Shown here in pieces: positions 53,357-63,728 of a stretch of 64,000 bases of DNA (the stretch's first letter is position 1; each line of letters opens with the position of its first letter). The DNA is taken from positions 434,001 through 498,000 of the forward strand of contig NZ_OX458333.1 in the NCBI RefSeq assembly GCF_949769195.1. Direction: 5' to 3'. The notes under the pieces are model-generated. The model was not told where the DNA came from, did no database searches, and saw nothing but the letters and a program-made list of their open reading frames with translations. Origin of the DNA: Methylocaldum szegediense. GTDB taxonomy: Bacteria > Pseudomonadota > Gammaproteobacteria > Methylococcales > Methylococcaceae. A program made the translations under genes and the position numbers.

Positions 53357-53647
53357 GTTCGGATGCTCGTTTTGTCAGGCAAGGCCGCGAGTTTTGAGGC
53401 TCGATTAGCCGAATGCCTGAGTTTCCTAGTTGTTTTGACTCGATACTATAAATGAAAAATTGGGCCAAGGTAAGCTTACCATGCGATATTCGTGCAAACG
53501 GGCGTTCAAGAGCAGTGACACCTTTGTCAACAAAAAGCAACGGTTTTCCGGGCGAAACTTTCATAGGGTTGCGGGAGGTTACGCCATGCTCTAAATTGTC
53601 TTTTTGGCAAAAAGCTTGCCGATTCATCCCCCCATTCTTTCCTAGAT
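53357..53647. other. Divergent intergenic region between the DabA operon and gltX
   Basis: 291 bases. It should hold the DabA-operon promoter (minus) and the gltX promoter (plus). A TATAAA at 53447-53452 is the best -10 on the plus strand but lacks a good -35. The dyad found before the SulP gene is not repeated here. No small gene is convincing. Confidence 0.5.
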
Positions 53648-55048
53648 ATGACCTCGACCAAAACTCGCTTCGCTCCCAGTCCGACCGGTCTCATGCACCT
53701 CGGCAATGCCCGTACGGCATTGTTCAGTGCATTGTTTGGAGATCGTTTCTTGCTTCGTATTGAGGATACCGATAAGGAGCGGAGCCGCAGCGAGTTCGTG
53801 GAGGAACTGATCGCTGATTTGCGCTGGTTGGGTGTGAATTGGGACGAAGGTCCCAAAAATGCGGAGCCGGACGAACGATACTTTCAATCCTGCCGCGGCG
53901 CGATTTATCAGCGTTATTACGAGCAATTGGAGCAGCAGGGCCGTGCCTATTACTGTTTTTGCTCGCCCCGAGAATTGGAGATTTCGCGCAAGATTCAACT
54001 GAGTTCGGGGCAGCCGCCGCGTTACACGGGCAAGTGTTCTCATCTTACGGCGGCCGAGGTGAAACGCAAGTTCGATGAAGGGCTTCGGCCTACCTTGCGC
54101 TTTCGAGTGCCGAAAAACGAAACGGTGGAATTCGAGGATCTCGTGCGTGGACCGCAGAAATTCGCTACCGACGACATCGGCGACTTCATCATCCGCCGGG
54201 CCGACGGGAGCGCGGCGTTTTTCTTCTGTAACGCCATCGACGATGCTCTGATGGGCGTGACGCATGTGTTGCGGGGTGAAGACCATCTCGCCAACACGCC
54301 CCGGCAAATGTTGGTTCTTTCGGCGCTCGGCTTGCCGATACCGCAGTATGCCCATATTTCGCTGATTCTAGGCAATGACGGAGCGCCCCTGTCCAAGCGC
54401 AACGGCAGCCGCAGCCTGAAACAGTTGCGTGAGGAAGGTTATTTTCCGAGCGCGCTGTTGAACATGCTGGCCCGACTAGGGCATCACTATGACAGTGACG
54501 AGCTGATGGATTTCAAAGCGCTCAAGGCAAACTTCGATCTATCGCGCCTCGGCAAATCGCCTGCACGGTTTGACATCGTCCATCTGGATCATTGGCAGCA
54601 GATGGTGGTCCGATCGGCCGACGACGAGACGCTCAGGGGATGGCTGCGCAAGGAGACCGCGGCCATCGTTCCGAACGAACATCTTGCGGCATTCATCGAA
54701 ATCGTGCGTAGCAATTGCGTTTTCCCGGACCAGGCCGACCGCTGGGCACGCATCTTGTTCACGGACGAGCTGCAGCTCGATCCGGATGCCGCTGAAACTG
54801 CCGCACAAGCGGGAGAATCCTATTACCTTTCGGCCATCGATGCGGCCAACGCGGCTCAAGGCGAGTTCGACGTCTTCATGCGCGAGCTGAAAGCTCGGAC
54901 TGGAGTCAAAGGCAAGGCGTTGTTCATGCCGCTTCGCGCCGCCTTGACCGGGCGCCTGGACGGGCCGGAGCTCGGAACGATTTACCGCTTACTGGATCCG
55001 CACCGGCTGCATCGACGCTTGGCGGAATTTACCTACGAGTCCGAATGA
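53648..55048 (+). CDS. gltX: Glutamate-tRNA ligase
   Basis: 466 residues, full length with anticodon-binding domain. Class I signatures: [19 protein letters not shown] (HIGH-like) and [18 protein letters not shown] (KMSKS-like, near 249). [15 protein letters not shown] is also present. Charges tRNA-Glu with glutamate. Ends in an ATGA overlap with cysS. Confidence 0.96.
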   Translation: MTSTKTRFAPSPTGLMHLGNARTALFSALFGDRFLLRIEDTDKERSRSEFVEELIADLRWLGVNWDEGPKNAEPDERYFQSCRGAIYQRYYEQLEQQGRAYYCFCSPRELEISRKIQLSSGQPPRYTGKCSHLTAAEVKRKFDEGLRPTLRFRVPKNETVEFEDLVRGPQKFATDDIGDFIIRRADGSAAFFFCNAIDDALMGVTHVLRGEDHLANTPRQMLVLSALGLPIPQYAHISLILGNDGAPLSKRNGSRSLKQLREEGYFPSALLNMLARLGHHYDSDELMDFKALKANFDLSRLGKSPARFDIVHLDHWQQMVVRSADDETLRGWLRKETAAIVPNEHLAAFIEIVRSNCVFPDQADRWARILFTDELQLDPDAAETAAQAGESYYLSAIDAANAAQGEFDVFMRELKARTGVKGKALFMPLRAALTGRLDGPELGTIYRLLDPHRLHRRLAEFTYESE

Positions 55049-56484
55049 TGCTGAAGATCTACAACAGCCTGACCGGCCGCAAGGAAGTCTTTACCCCCAT
55101 CGAACCGGGCAAGGTCCGGCTCTATGTGTGCGGGATGACCGTGTACGACTACTGCCATCTAGGGCACGCCCGCGTCATGGTGGTATTCGATATGGTCGTG
55201 CGCTATTTGCGCTATCTTGGATATGAGGTCACGTACGTTCGGAATATCACCGACATCGACGACAAGATCATTAAGCGCGCCAACGAGAATGGAGAATCCA
55301 TCGCAGCGCTGACCGCCAGGTTCATCGACGCGATGCACGAAGATGAACGCGCGTTGGGTGTGCTACCACCGGATATCGAACCGCGCGCAACGGAATCCAT
55401 CGACGATATGGTGGCCATGATTCAGTCCTTGATCGATCGCGGCTATGCCTATATCGGCGACAACGGCGACGTTTTCTACGCGGTGTCGAAATTTGAAGGT
55501 TACGGTCGTTTATCCGGTAAGAACATCGAAGATCTCCGGGCGGGCGAGCGGGTGGAAATCGAGGAGGCCAAGCGCGATCCCCTGGATTTCGTGCTGTGGA
55601 AGATGGCGAAGCCGGGAGAGCCGGCTTGGGATTCCCCTTGGGGCAAGGGGCGTCCCGGTTGGCACATTGAGTGTTCGGCCATGTCCACCCGTTGCCTCGG
55701 ACATCACTTCGACATCCACGGTGGCGGCATGGATTTGCAATTTCCTCACCATGAAAACGAGATCGCGCAATCGGAAGGGGCGACTGGCGAAAAGTTCGTC
55801 AACGTTTGGATGCACAACGGGTTCGTGCGGGTGAACGAGGAGAAGATGTCCAAATCCTTGGGCAATTTCTTTACGGTCCGCGAGGTTCTAGCCCGTTATC
55901 GCCCGGAAGTAGTGCGGTTTTTCATTCTCAACAGCCATTACCGAAGCCCGCTCAACTACTCGGACGAAAATCTCGACGAAGCGAATGCTGCGCTGACCCG
56001 GCTTTATACCGCTCTGCGCGGAATCCGCAGCGATGTACCGGTTTCGGAAGGCGATCGAAATAAAGCGTTTATTAGCCGTTTCGAAGAGGCGATGAACGAC
56101 GATTTCAATACGCCCGAAGCGATCGCCGTATTGTTCGAGCTGGCAAGAGAAGTCAATCGGGCGAGGAATGCAAGTCGAGATGAAGCGGAAAACTTAGCCG
56201 GTACGCTCAAACGACTCGGTGAAATACTCGGCCTGTTACAGACCGACCCGGAAGAATTTCTGAAGTCCGGACCTGGAGCGCTAAGGCTTCAAACAAAAAC
56301 GGGTGCCGAGTTCGATGCTGAGATTATTTGGAGTGACGAGCGTATCGAGCAAAAAATTCAAGAGCGCTTAGAAGCACGCAAGAAGAAAGACTGGGCTACC
56401 GCCGATCGCATTCGGAATGAGCTCAAAGAGCAGGGCATCATACTGGAGGATACAGCCGACGGCACCACCTGGCGGCGGCTTTGA
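55045..56484 (+). CDS. cysS: Cysteine-tRNA ligase
   Basis: 479 residues. Zinc-site Cys in [20 protein letters not shown], which also includes the HIGH motif (HLGH); [14 protein letters not shown] and [14 protein letters not shown] supply more zinc ligands; [12 protein letters not shown] is KMSKS near 267. Shares ATGA with gltX, so the two synthetases are translationally coupled. Confidence 0.97.
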   Translation: MMLKIYNSLTGRKEVFTPIEPGKVRLYVCGMTVYDYCHLGHARVMVVFDMVVRYLRYLGYEVTYVRNITDIDDKIIKRANENGESIAALTARFIDAMHEDERALGVLPPDIEPRATESIDDMVAMIQSLIDRGYAYIGDNGDVFYAVSKFEGYGRLSGKNIEDLRAGERVEIEEAKRDPLDFVLWKMAKPGEPAWDSPWGKGRPGWHIECSAMSTRCLGHHFDIHGGGMDLQFPHHENEIAQSEGATGEKFVNVWMHNGFVRVNEEKMSKSLGNFFTVREVLARYRPEVVRFFILNSHYRSPLNYSDENLDEANAALTRLYTALRGIRSDVPVSEGDRNKAFISRFEEAMNDDFNTPEAIAVLFELAREVNRARNASRDEAENLAGTLKRLGEILGLLQTDPEEFLKSGPGALRLQTKTGAEFDAEIIWSDERIEQKIQERLEARKKKDWATADRIRNELKEQGIILEDTADGTTWRRL

Positions 56485-56623
56485 CTTCAACTGAGCGTCT
56501 TGTTGCACTTAATCTTTAAGCGGACGGACAGCTTCCGTTACCTTGGATTCAAGTAACGAGGAATCATAGTCTGCCGAAAGGGACGAAATCGCGGTTTGGA
56601 TCAGACATTCCAAGGGAGGAGTT

Positions 56624-57772
56624 GTGAAACTTGAAGCCGGCAAGATGAGGAGTATCGGGATTCGCGCAGGGTTCCTTTTGGCGATTATTGCCTTGGGAAT
56701 CGTTGCGTTTCGGTCTTCCGAAGGCGCGTATGAGTCCGAAGGGCAGCCGTTTTCGGTGGAAGTCATCGCCCAGCAGGAAGACGTGGTCTGGGGATTCGAT
56801 TTTCTCCCCGACAGACGGATCGTGTTCACGGAACGAGACGGGCAGTTGCGTATTCTCGATCCGAATACCCGATCGGTGCAAACCATTCAGGGGGCACCGC
56901 CTGTGGTTCAGGCCGGACAAGGCGGACTGCTGGACGTAAGGGTCCATCCCGATTTCGACAAGAACGGCTGGATTTACCTGACCTATTCTGAAAAAGTGGA
57001 TGCCGGAATGACCACGGCCCTCGGCCGCGGTCGGTTGGAAGGACTCGAGCTGAAAGATTACCGGAAGCTTTTCAGCGCCTGGGAGCCCAATGGGAATAAT
57101 ATCCACTTCGGTTCGCGGATCGAATTCGACGGCTCAGGCCGGCTTTTCATTTCGGTCGGAGACAGGAACGAGCGGCATAAGGCGCAGGATCTACGCTACC
57201 ACAACGGCAAAATTCTGCGTCTGAACGAGGACGGCAGCGTACCGCCCGACAATCCGTTTGCGAACAACCCGGACGCCAAGCCCGAGATTTGGAGCTACGG
57301 CCACCGCAATCCACAAGGGTTGGCCCGGCATCCGGTGACAGGCGAGTTGTGGGAGAGCGAATTCGGGCCCCGCGGCGGTGACGAAATTAACCTCATCCGC
57401 CCGGGAGCGAACTACGGTTGGCCGGTGATTACCTATGGCCGCGAATATTGGGGGCCGAAGATCGGGGAAGGTACTGAAAAGCCGGGAATGGAGCAGCCGG
57501 TCGCGTATTACGTACCGTCCATTTCCCCATCCGGAATCGGGTTCTATTTCGGTGACGTCTTCCCAAGATGGAAGGGTAATCTGTTCGTGGCCAATTTGAG
57601 TGGTCAGCACCTTCGTCGACTGGTGATAGACGCCAACAATAAGATCGTGAAGCAGGAAGAATTGCTGAACGATCTCGACCTGAACTTTCGTCAGGTAAGG
57701 CAGGGACCGGATGGGTTTCTTTATTTTTCGACCGACGACGGCAAAATCGCCCGCTTAGTGCCTGTTCGATAA
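56624..57772 (+). CDS. PQQ-dependent aldose/sugar dehydrogenase-like protein (YliI/Asd type)
   Basis: 382 residues from GTG 56624, with AGGGAGGAG upstream. One N-terminal membrane anchor or signal (AGFLLAIIALGIVAF), then a six-bladed propeller: DVVWGFDFLPDRRIVFTERDG, GQGGLLDVRVHPDF, HFGSRIEFDGSGRLFISVGDR, SYGHRNPQGLARHP, EFGPRGGDEINLIRPGANYGWP. These match soluble glucose dehydrogenase-like enzymes that bind calcium and PQQ. Periplasmic; substrate unknown. Confidence 0.9.
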   Translation: MKLEAGKMRSIGIRAGFLLAIIALGIVAFRSSEGAYESEGQPFSVEVIAQQEDVVWGFDFLPDRRIVFTERDGQLRILDPNTRSVQTIQGAPPVVQAGQGGLLDVRVHPDFDKNGWIYLTYSEKVDAGMTTALGRGRLEGLELKDYRKLFSAWEPNGNNIHFGSRIEFDGSGRLFISVGDRNERHKAQDLRYHNGKILRLNEDGSVPPDNPFANNPDAKPEIWSYGHRNPQGLARHPVTGELWESEFGPRGGDEINLIRPGANYGWPVITYGREYWGPKIGEGTEKPGMEQPVAYYVPSISPSGIGFYFGDVFPRWKGNLFVANLSGQHLRRLVIDANNKIVKQEELLNDLDLNFRQVRQGPDGFLYFSTDDGKIARLVPVR

Positions 57773-57837
57773 GAACTCCGCTGTAGCAGAAAAAGTTAAA
57801 GTAAAGCACGATCCCGTTTATTTTTTTCGACGAAACC

Positions 57838-58413
57838 ATGAAAACGCAAAATTCGGAAGACTTTTCATTCGTTGATCCCGATCCCGGACCCGGACCGTAC
57901 GACGCCTTTCGTTTTTGCCCCCGTTGCGGCGGCGAATATTTGAGCATTCACGAGCAGCGTGCGATCAGATGTGGGCGCTGCGGTTTTCTGTTCTTTTTCA
58001 ACACCTGCACGGCAGTGGGTGGGTTCGTATTCCACCAAAATCAGCTCATTTTGTGCGTGCGCGCCAAGGATCCGGGAAAAGGCAAACTCGACCTGCCCGG
58101 TGGGTTCGTCGATTTCGACGAAACAGTGGAAGACGCGCTGCGGCGGGAAATCGCGGAAGAGTTGAATGTCGAAGCCATCAACTATCGCTATCTGAGCAGC
58201 GCGCCGAATGATTACCTTTACGGCGGTGTGCTGTACAAAATCACGGACCTGTTCTTTGTTTGCGATGCACCGCAGATCGACACCCTGCGGGCAGCGGACG
58301 ACGTGGCCGATTTTAGGCTGGTATCGCCTTACGATGTGCGGCCCGAAGAGTTTGCCTTCAACTCCACGAGACAGGCGCTCGTAAAGCTCCGAACCTGGCT
58401 GGATCGGACCTGA
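57838..58413 (+). CDS. Nudix hydrolase with N-terminal zinc ribbon
   Basis: 191 residues. Zinc ribbon FCPRCGGEYL ... IRCGRCGFLFF, then a complete Nudix box GGFVDFDETVEDALRREIAEEL. The order resembles NudC-like NADH pyrophosphatases, but the protein is short and lacks a clear NudC N-terminal domain. It probably hydrolyses a nucleoside diphosphate derivative. Converges on the second Nudix gene. Confidence 0.9.
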   Translation: MKTQNSEDFSFVDPDPGPGPYDAFRFCPRCGGEYLSIHEQRAIRCGRCGFLFFFNTCTAVGGFVFHQNQLILCVRAKDPGKGKLDLPGGFVDFDETVEDALRREIAEELNVEAINYRYLSSAPNDYLYGGVLYKITDLFFVCDAPQIDTLRAADDVADFRLVSPYDVRPEEFAFNSTRQALVKLRTWLDRT

Positions 58414-58424
58414 GAACGACCATC

Positions 58425-58931
58425 CTACGGTCTACGGTTACGATAGCGCAGCCAGATCAGCCGGAACGACGGTGTCAACCCGATTCCCGAATCGTGTACC
58501 CATGAGTCCAGCTCATTCGTGTCGAACCACCGGCACTCGTCGATCTCCCTGGGATCGAGCCGCAGGGTGCCGGAATGGACGACCCGATAAACCTGGATGA
58601 ACTCCCATCCGGTTTCTGCGGAAGCGGGCAACTTGAACAAGAATCTAGGAGGCGAAGGGCTCTCGATTCCAAGTTCTTCTCCCAACTCCCGCAACGCGCA
58701 CTCGTCGTAGCTTTCTCCCCAGTCGACATGACCGGCGGCGGAGGTATCCCAAAGCCCCGGGTTGATGTCCTTACTGTGAGAACGTTTTTGCAGCAGTATT
58801 TGTTCGAGATGATTGAACACCAGGATGTGCACGGACCGATGGCGCAAGCCTAGCCTGTGAACGTCGGCGCGCGTACGCTGACCGATGATTCGGTCGTCCT
58901 CGTCGACTTCGTAAACCCATTCGTCCTTCAT
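58425..58931 (-). CDS. Nudix hydrolase (YfcD/IPP-isomerase-like)
   Basis: 168 residues. VHILVFNHLEQILLQKRSHSKD and WDTSAAGHVDWGESYDECALRELGEELGI-type Nudix box fit the YfcD branch related to isopentenyl-diphosphate isomerase. Substrate unknown. Its ATG overlaps the stop of the outer-membrane factor gene (ATGA), so it rides at the end of the RND efflux operon. Confidence 0.88.
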   Translation of the reverse strand: MKDEWVYEVDEDDRIIGQRTRADVHRLGLRHRSVHILVFNHLEQILLQKRSHSKDINPGLWDTSAAGHVDWGESYDECALRELGEELGIESPSPPRFLFKLPASAETGWEFIQVYRVVHSGTLRLDPREIDECRWFDTNELDSWVHDSGIGLTPSFRLIWLRYRNRRP

Positions 58932-60505
58932 TTCGTGTTTCGTGCGGGTGTGTCCGGAACCGCGGTCGGCCCGACGCTGACAGAAGATGCCTGTTGCGTC
59001 GATGCCGGAACCGATGCGACGGCATTTTCGTCCGGGGCGTAAACTTCCCAGCCTCCGCCCAGCGCTTTATAGACGGCGATCAGAGCAGTCGCCGTGGCGG
59101 TTTCGCTTTGCGCCAATTGCTCCTGATCTTGGAGCAGGCGGCGTTCGGCATCCAGGACGGTGAGGAAATCTTCGATACCGTCTTCGAAACGAAGGTGCGC
59201 GAGCTGATGAGCGTGTTCGCTCGCGGCTGCCGCGGACATCAACAAGGCGAGACGGGTGCGCTCGCGATTGTAATTGACCAGTGCGTTTTCGGTTTCTTCG
59301 AGTGCCGTCAGCACGGTTTGCTCATAATTCGCGAGTCTCGCTTCCGCGCTGGCGTCCGCTGCCTTGATGCGGGCTAGGACGCGTCCGAGATCGAGAAATG
59401 CCCAGGAGATGCGTGGTCCCACCGAGAAAGCCTCGGTACCGGAAGCGCCGAGCCCGGAAAGCGTGCGGGACTCCAAGGCGATGGTGCCGTTGAAGGTTAC
59501 CCTAGGGAAAAGATCGGCCGTGGCGACGCCTATTCGGGCGGTCGCTGCAGCAAGATTACGCTCGGCGACGCGAATGTCCGGGCGGCGCCGCAGGAGCTCC
59601 GAAGGTGAACCGATCCGTATCGATTCGGGAATCTTGGGCATAGGCGCGGGCGTGGACAACTGGCTGGACAGGCTGTCCGGAAGTTGACCAGTTAGCACGC
59701 CGAGGCGATGGATGGTTTGCCGAATACGACTTTGAAGGGGCGGAATCGTCGCCAACGTGGAGTCGAGTTGGGCTTTAGCGCGCGAGGTATCCAGTTCCGT
59801 GCCTCGTCCGGCTTCCAGTCTAGCTTGGGTCAGTTCTAGAGTGGCGGCCTGGTTGTCGGCGTTTTTTTGGGCTACGTCCAGCTGATTCTGCAAACCCCGC
59901 AATTCGAAATAATTGCGGGCCACCTCCGCAATCACGCTGACCAATAGGTCGCGCAGGTCGGCTTCAGCGGCTGCGACTTCGGCGTCTCGGGCTTCGACGC
60001 TGCGCCGTATCCGGCCGAAAAAGTCAACTTCCCAGAAGGCATCGAAGCCGACGTTGAAGAGTTCGAGCTCGCGCGGTGCGTACTGTCGGCGGTTCATGGC
60101 GTCGAAACTTCGCTTCGTCGTCGTGTAATTGGCATGGCTGGTGATCGTGGGGAGGAGATCCAGCCCGGCCTCGAGATAGAGCGCACGCGCGACCCGGAGA
60201 TTCGCTTCGGCTGCCTTGAGACCTCGGTTATTGCTCACCGCCTGGTCAATGAGTTCCGACAGCACCGGATCGTCGAATTGCTTCCACCATGCGATCTCGA
60301 TCCCGTCCCGTTTGAATTCGGGAAGCACGGCATGGGCAAACTGTGCACCCGGGGCAGCGTCCGGTTGCCGATAGTCAGGACCGACCGCGCAGGCGGAAAC
60401 CAACGCGGAAAACACGATCATGAAGGCGCGCCCCAAGGGTGCGCCAAGAGAGCGATCGTCTGGGGCTGACCGCCCGCGTTCAATGGCCGTGCAAAGTTTG
60501 GACAT
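58928..60505 (-). CDS. RND efflux outer-membrane lipoprotein (NodT/OprM family)
   Basis: About 525 residues from ATG 60505, which lies 11 nt after the RND pump stop; the frame is open further upstream but that part overlaps the pump gene. Signal with lipobox ALVSACAVGPDY, so Cys-acylated. OprM hallmarks: PEFKRDGIEIAWWKQFDDPVLSELIDQAV, NNRGLKAAEANLRVARALYLEAG and RRRPDIRVAERNLAAATARIGVA. Forms the trimeric outer-membrane channel. Confidence 0.93.
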   Translation of the reverse strand: MSKLCTAIERGRSAPDDRSLGAPLGRAFMIVFSALVSACAVGPDYRQPDAAPGAQFAHAVLPEFKRDGIEIAWWKQFDDPVLSELIDQAVSNNRGLKAAEANLRVARALYLEAGLDLLPTITSHANYTTTKRSFDAMNRRQYAPRELELFNVGFDAFWEVDFFGRIRRSVEARDAEVAAAEADLRDLLVSVIAEVARNYFELRGLQNQLDVAQKNADNQAATLELTQARLEAGRGTELDTSRAKAQLDSTLATIPPLQSRIRQTIHRLGVLTGQLPDSLSSQLSTPAPMPKIPESIRIGSPSELLRRRPDIRVAERNLAAATARIGVATADLFPRVTFNGTIALESRTLSGLGASGTEAFSVGPRISWAFLDLGRVLARIKAADASAEARLANYEQTVLTALEETENALVNYNRERTRLALLMSAAAASEHAHQLAHLRFEDGIEDFLTVLDAERRLLQDQEQLAQSETATATALIAVYKALGGGWEVYAPDENAVASVPASTQQASSVSVGPTAVPDTPARNTK

Positions 60506-60516
60506 GGCTTGGCGAA

Positions 60517-63500
60517 TCAGGGGTTGATATGCGGCGTAGAGGGAGTCTCGGTATCGATCGATTCCGAAGAGGGTCGTTGACGGCGTTCGACCCACTGTCG
60601 TATGACCACGTAGAACACCGGTGTCAGTAACAGCCCGAACAACGTGACCCCAAGCATACCGCTGAACACGGCGGTCCCGAGTATGCGCCGGTTTTCCGAG
60701 CCAGCGCCGGTGGATACGACCAGCGGGAAAACGCCGAGAATGAAAGCGAAGGAGGTCATCAAGATCGGCCGAAGGCGCAGGCGCGCCGCTTCGATGGCGG
60801 CTTGATAACGATCTTTGCCCCCCTCTTGGAGCTTGCGGGCGAACTCGACGATCAGAATCGCGTTCTTGCTGGCCAGTCCGACCAGGACGATGAAACCGAT
60901 CTGGGTGAAGATATTGTTGTCCATGCCACGGAGCCAGACGCCGGCCATCGAGCTCAAGAGACAGGTGGGAACGATAAGAATGACGGCGAACGGCAACGAC
61001 CAGCTCTCGTATTGCGCGGCCAGTGCAAGGAATACGAAAATCACGCTCAGGGGAAATATGATCTTGGCGGTATTGCCGGCCAGGATTTCCTGTAGGCTGA
61101 GTTCGGTCCATTCAAAGCCGATCGTCAGGGGAAGCTCTCGGTTCAATAGTTCTTCCATGATCGCGATGGCCTGGCCCGAACTGACACCGGGTTGGGTACT
61201 ACCGTTGATTTCGGCCGATGGATACAGATTGTAATGGGTCACTTTGTCGGGACCGACGGTTTCGCGAACATCGACCAAGGTGCCGAGGGGAACCATGTCG
61301 CCGTTCAGGTTGCGAGTCTTAAGGTTGACGATATCCGAGGGTTTCAGTCTGAACATCGAGTCGGCTTGTGCCGTTACCTGGTAGGTTCTGCCGAACAGAT
61401 TGAAATCGTTGACGTATAGGGAGCCGAGATAAATCTGAAGCGTCTGGAAGACGTTGCTCAGCGGTACGTCGTAAGACTTGGCCTGTGTTCGGTTTATGTC
61501 CACATAGATCTGTGGCGTGCTGGCCCGGAAGGTCGTGAATAGACCAACCAGTCCGGGCTGTTCGTTGCCTTTGGCGATGATATCGTTCGTCACGCGCTGC
61601 AATTCCTCGGGACCGACGTTGGCGCGGTCCTGGATCTGCAGCTTGAAGCCGCCCACCGAACTTAGGCCGCGGACCGGTGGTGGCGAAAACACGGCGATGT
61701 GGGCATCCTCGATCACGGAAAGCTTTTCACGCAGTTTCGCGATGATGGAGTCCGCCGAAAGCTCCGGATGTCCTGCGCGCTTTTCGAACGGCTCGAGGCG
61801 GGCGAATAGGGTGCCGGCGTTCGACTGGCGGCCTCCGGACAGAAGCGAAAATCCGGCATAGGCATTCACGTGCGCGACACCCTCGGTCTCGAGAATGATT
61901 TTGGTAGCGCGATCGATAACCGCGTCAGTACGCTCCAGCGAAGCGGCGTCCGGGAGCTGCGCGTAGAGAATGAGATAGCCCTGATCCTGTTGTGGGATGA
62001 ATCCGGTCGGTACTTTGGCGAAAGCGAGAAAATTCAGGCTATTGAGCGCCACGTAAAGCACCAGGACGATGCCCGTGATGCGGATCAGCCGCGCGGTCAG
62101 CCGGGAATAGCCTTCGCCGAAGGCGCTGAAGAACCGATTGAAACCGCGGAAAAACCATCCAAAAAGGCGATCGATCAAGCGCGTGAACCAATCTCTATCC
62201 CCGTGCGCACGGTCCAGAAGGACGGCGCAGAGCGCCGGGCTGAGCGTGAGCGAATTGAACGTGGAAATGATCGTGGATACCGAGATGGTCAGGGCAAACT
62301 GCTTGTAAAACGCACCGGATACGCCGGTGATGAAGGCCGTCGGCACAAAAACCGCGACCAGGACCAGTGAAGTCGCGATGATCGGACCGACGACTTCTTC
62401 CATGGCCCGACGGGTCGCTTCCCGGGCCTTGAGGCCAAGCGCCATGTTTCGTTCCACGTTTTCGACCACGACGATGGCGTCGTCCACGACGATACCGATA
62501 GCAAGGACCAGCCCGAACAGTGAAAGCGTGTTCAGCGACAATCCCATGGCAGCCATTACCGCGAAGGTGCCGACCAGGGACACGGGTACTGCCAGCAATG
62601 GGATGATCGTGGCTCGCCAGTTCTGAAGGAACACCATGACCACGACCACGACCAGCACGATGGCCTCGAAGAGGGTCTGAACGACCGCGGCGATCGACTG
62701 CGTGACGAATACCACCGTGTCATAGACCAGGAGATAGTCAAGCCCTTCTGGAAAGCGCTGTTTGAGCCTTTCCATGGCTTCCACTACAGCCTTCTTGGTT
62801 TCGATTGCGTTGGAGCCCGGCAACTGGAAAATGGCGATGCCAACCGTCGGTATACCGTCGAGCTTGAGCGACGAGCTGTAGTCCTTGGCTCCAAGTTCGA
62901 TTCTCGCGACGTCTTTGAGTCGTGTGACCTGTCCGTCCTTTCCGGTCTTGATGACGATGTCGCCGAATTGAGATTCGTCCGCCAAACGCCCCATGGTAGT
63001 CACGGTGAGCTGGAAATCGAGACCGCCGGGTGTGGGTGGCTGCCCTACTACGCCAGCGGCTACCTGGACGTTTTGTTCGCGGATGGCCTGGACCACGTCG
63101 CTCGCGGTCAGGTTGCGGGCCGCGACCTTTTCCGGGTCCAGCCAAACCCTCATGCTGTATTCCCGTTCGCCGAACAGGGTGATGTCGCCGACGCCGGGCA
63201 GCCGGGCGAGCACATCCCGGATCTGCAGCAGAGCGTAATTGCTGAGATAAACGGAATCGTAGCGGCCGTCGGGCGAAATCAAATTCACCACCAGGCTCAG
63301 ATCGGGGCTGCGCTTACGTACGGTAATCCCCTGTCGGCGCACTTCTTCCGGCAGTTTCGGCTCGGCCAGAGCCAGCCGGTTCTGTACCAGTACTTGCGAC
63401 TTATCGAGATCGGTTCCCGGCTTGAACGTGATGGTCAGGCGCATGACCCCTTCGTTGGTGGACTGGGACGACATGTACAACATATCTTCAACGCCGTTGA

Positions 63501-63714
63501 TCTCCTGCTCGATGGGCGTCGCCACCGTTTCGGCCAACACCTGGGCATTCGCACCCGGGTAGGTTGCGCTGACTTGGATGGTGGGCGGCGCGATTTCAGG
63601 GTATTGCGCGATGGATAGGGAAAAGGCCGCGAGTCCGCCAACCAGAACGATGAGAATGGAAAGGACCGACGCGAAGATGGGACGGTCGATGAAAAAATGA
63701 GTGAATCTCGTCAT
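60517..63714 (-). CDS. RND multidrug efflux pump, HAE1 family (AcrB/MexF-like)
   Basis: 1065 residues, standard size, twelve membrane helices in two halves. FFIDRPIFASVLSILIVL at the start, GIVVDDAIVVVENVERN with the proton-relay Asp pair, and GLASKNAILIVEFARKL late. It uses the proton gradient to export amphiphilic compounds. Middle gene of the adaptor-pump-channel operon. Confidence 0.96.
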   Translation of the reverse strand: MTRFTHFFIDRPIFASVLSILIVLVGGLAAFSLSIAQYPEIAPPTIQVSATYPGANAQVLAETVATPIEQEINGVEDMLYMSSQSTNEGVMRLTITFKPGTDLDKSQVLVQNRLALAEPKLPEEVRRQGITVRKRSPDLSLVVNLISPDGRYDSVYLSNYALLQIRDVLARLPGVGDITLFGEREYSMRVWLDPEKVAARNLTASDVVQAIREQNVQVAAGVVGQPPTPGGLDFQLTVTTMGRLADESQFGDIVIKTGKDGQVTRLKDVARIELGAKDYSSSLKLDGIPTVGIAIFQLPGSNAIETKKAVVEAMERLKQRFPEGLDYLLVYDTVVFVTQSIAAVVQTLFEAIVLVVVVVMVFLQNWRATIIPLLAVPVSLVGTFAVMAAMGLSLNTLSLFGLVLAIGIVVDDAIVVVENVERNMALGLKAREATRRAMEEVVGPIIATSLVLVAVFVPTAFITGVSGAFYKQFALTISVSTIISTFNSLTLSPALCAVLLDRAHGDRDWFTRLIDRLFGWFFRGFNRFFSAFGEGYSRLTARLIRITGIVLVLYVALNSLNFLAFAKVPTGFIPQQDQGYLILYAQLPDAASLERTDAVIDRATKIILETEGVAHVNAYAGFSLLSGGRQSNAGTLFARLEPFEKRAGHPELSADSIIAKLREKLSVIEDAHIAVFSPPPVRGLSSVGGFKLQIQDRANVGPEELQRVTNDIIAKGNEQPGLVGLFTTFRASTPQIYVDINRTQAKSYDVPLSNVFQTLQIYLGSLYVNDFNLFGRTYQVTAQADSMFRLKPSDIVNLKTRNLNGDMVPLGTLVDVRETVGPDKVTHYNLYPSAEINGSTQPGVSSGQAIAIMEELLNRELPLTIGFEWTELSLQEILAGNTAKIIFPLSVIFVFLALAAQYESWSLPFAVILIVPTCLLSSMAGVWLRGMDNNIFTQIGFIVLVGLASKNAILIVEFARKLQEGGKDRYQAAIEAARLRLRPILMTSFAFILGVFPLVVSTGAGSENRRILGTAVFSGMLGVTLFGLLLTPVFYVVIRQWVERRQRPSSESIDTETPSTPHINP

Positions 63715-63728
63715 ATTCGGAGGCGTGC

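Noticed and set aside
58928-61111. A 727-residue version of the outer-membrane factor
   Set aside because: The first about 200 residues overlap the RND pump gene on the same strand in another frame and have no family similarity; the lipobox start at 60505 is natural.
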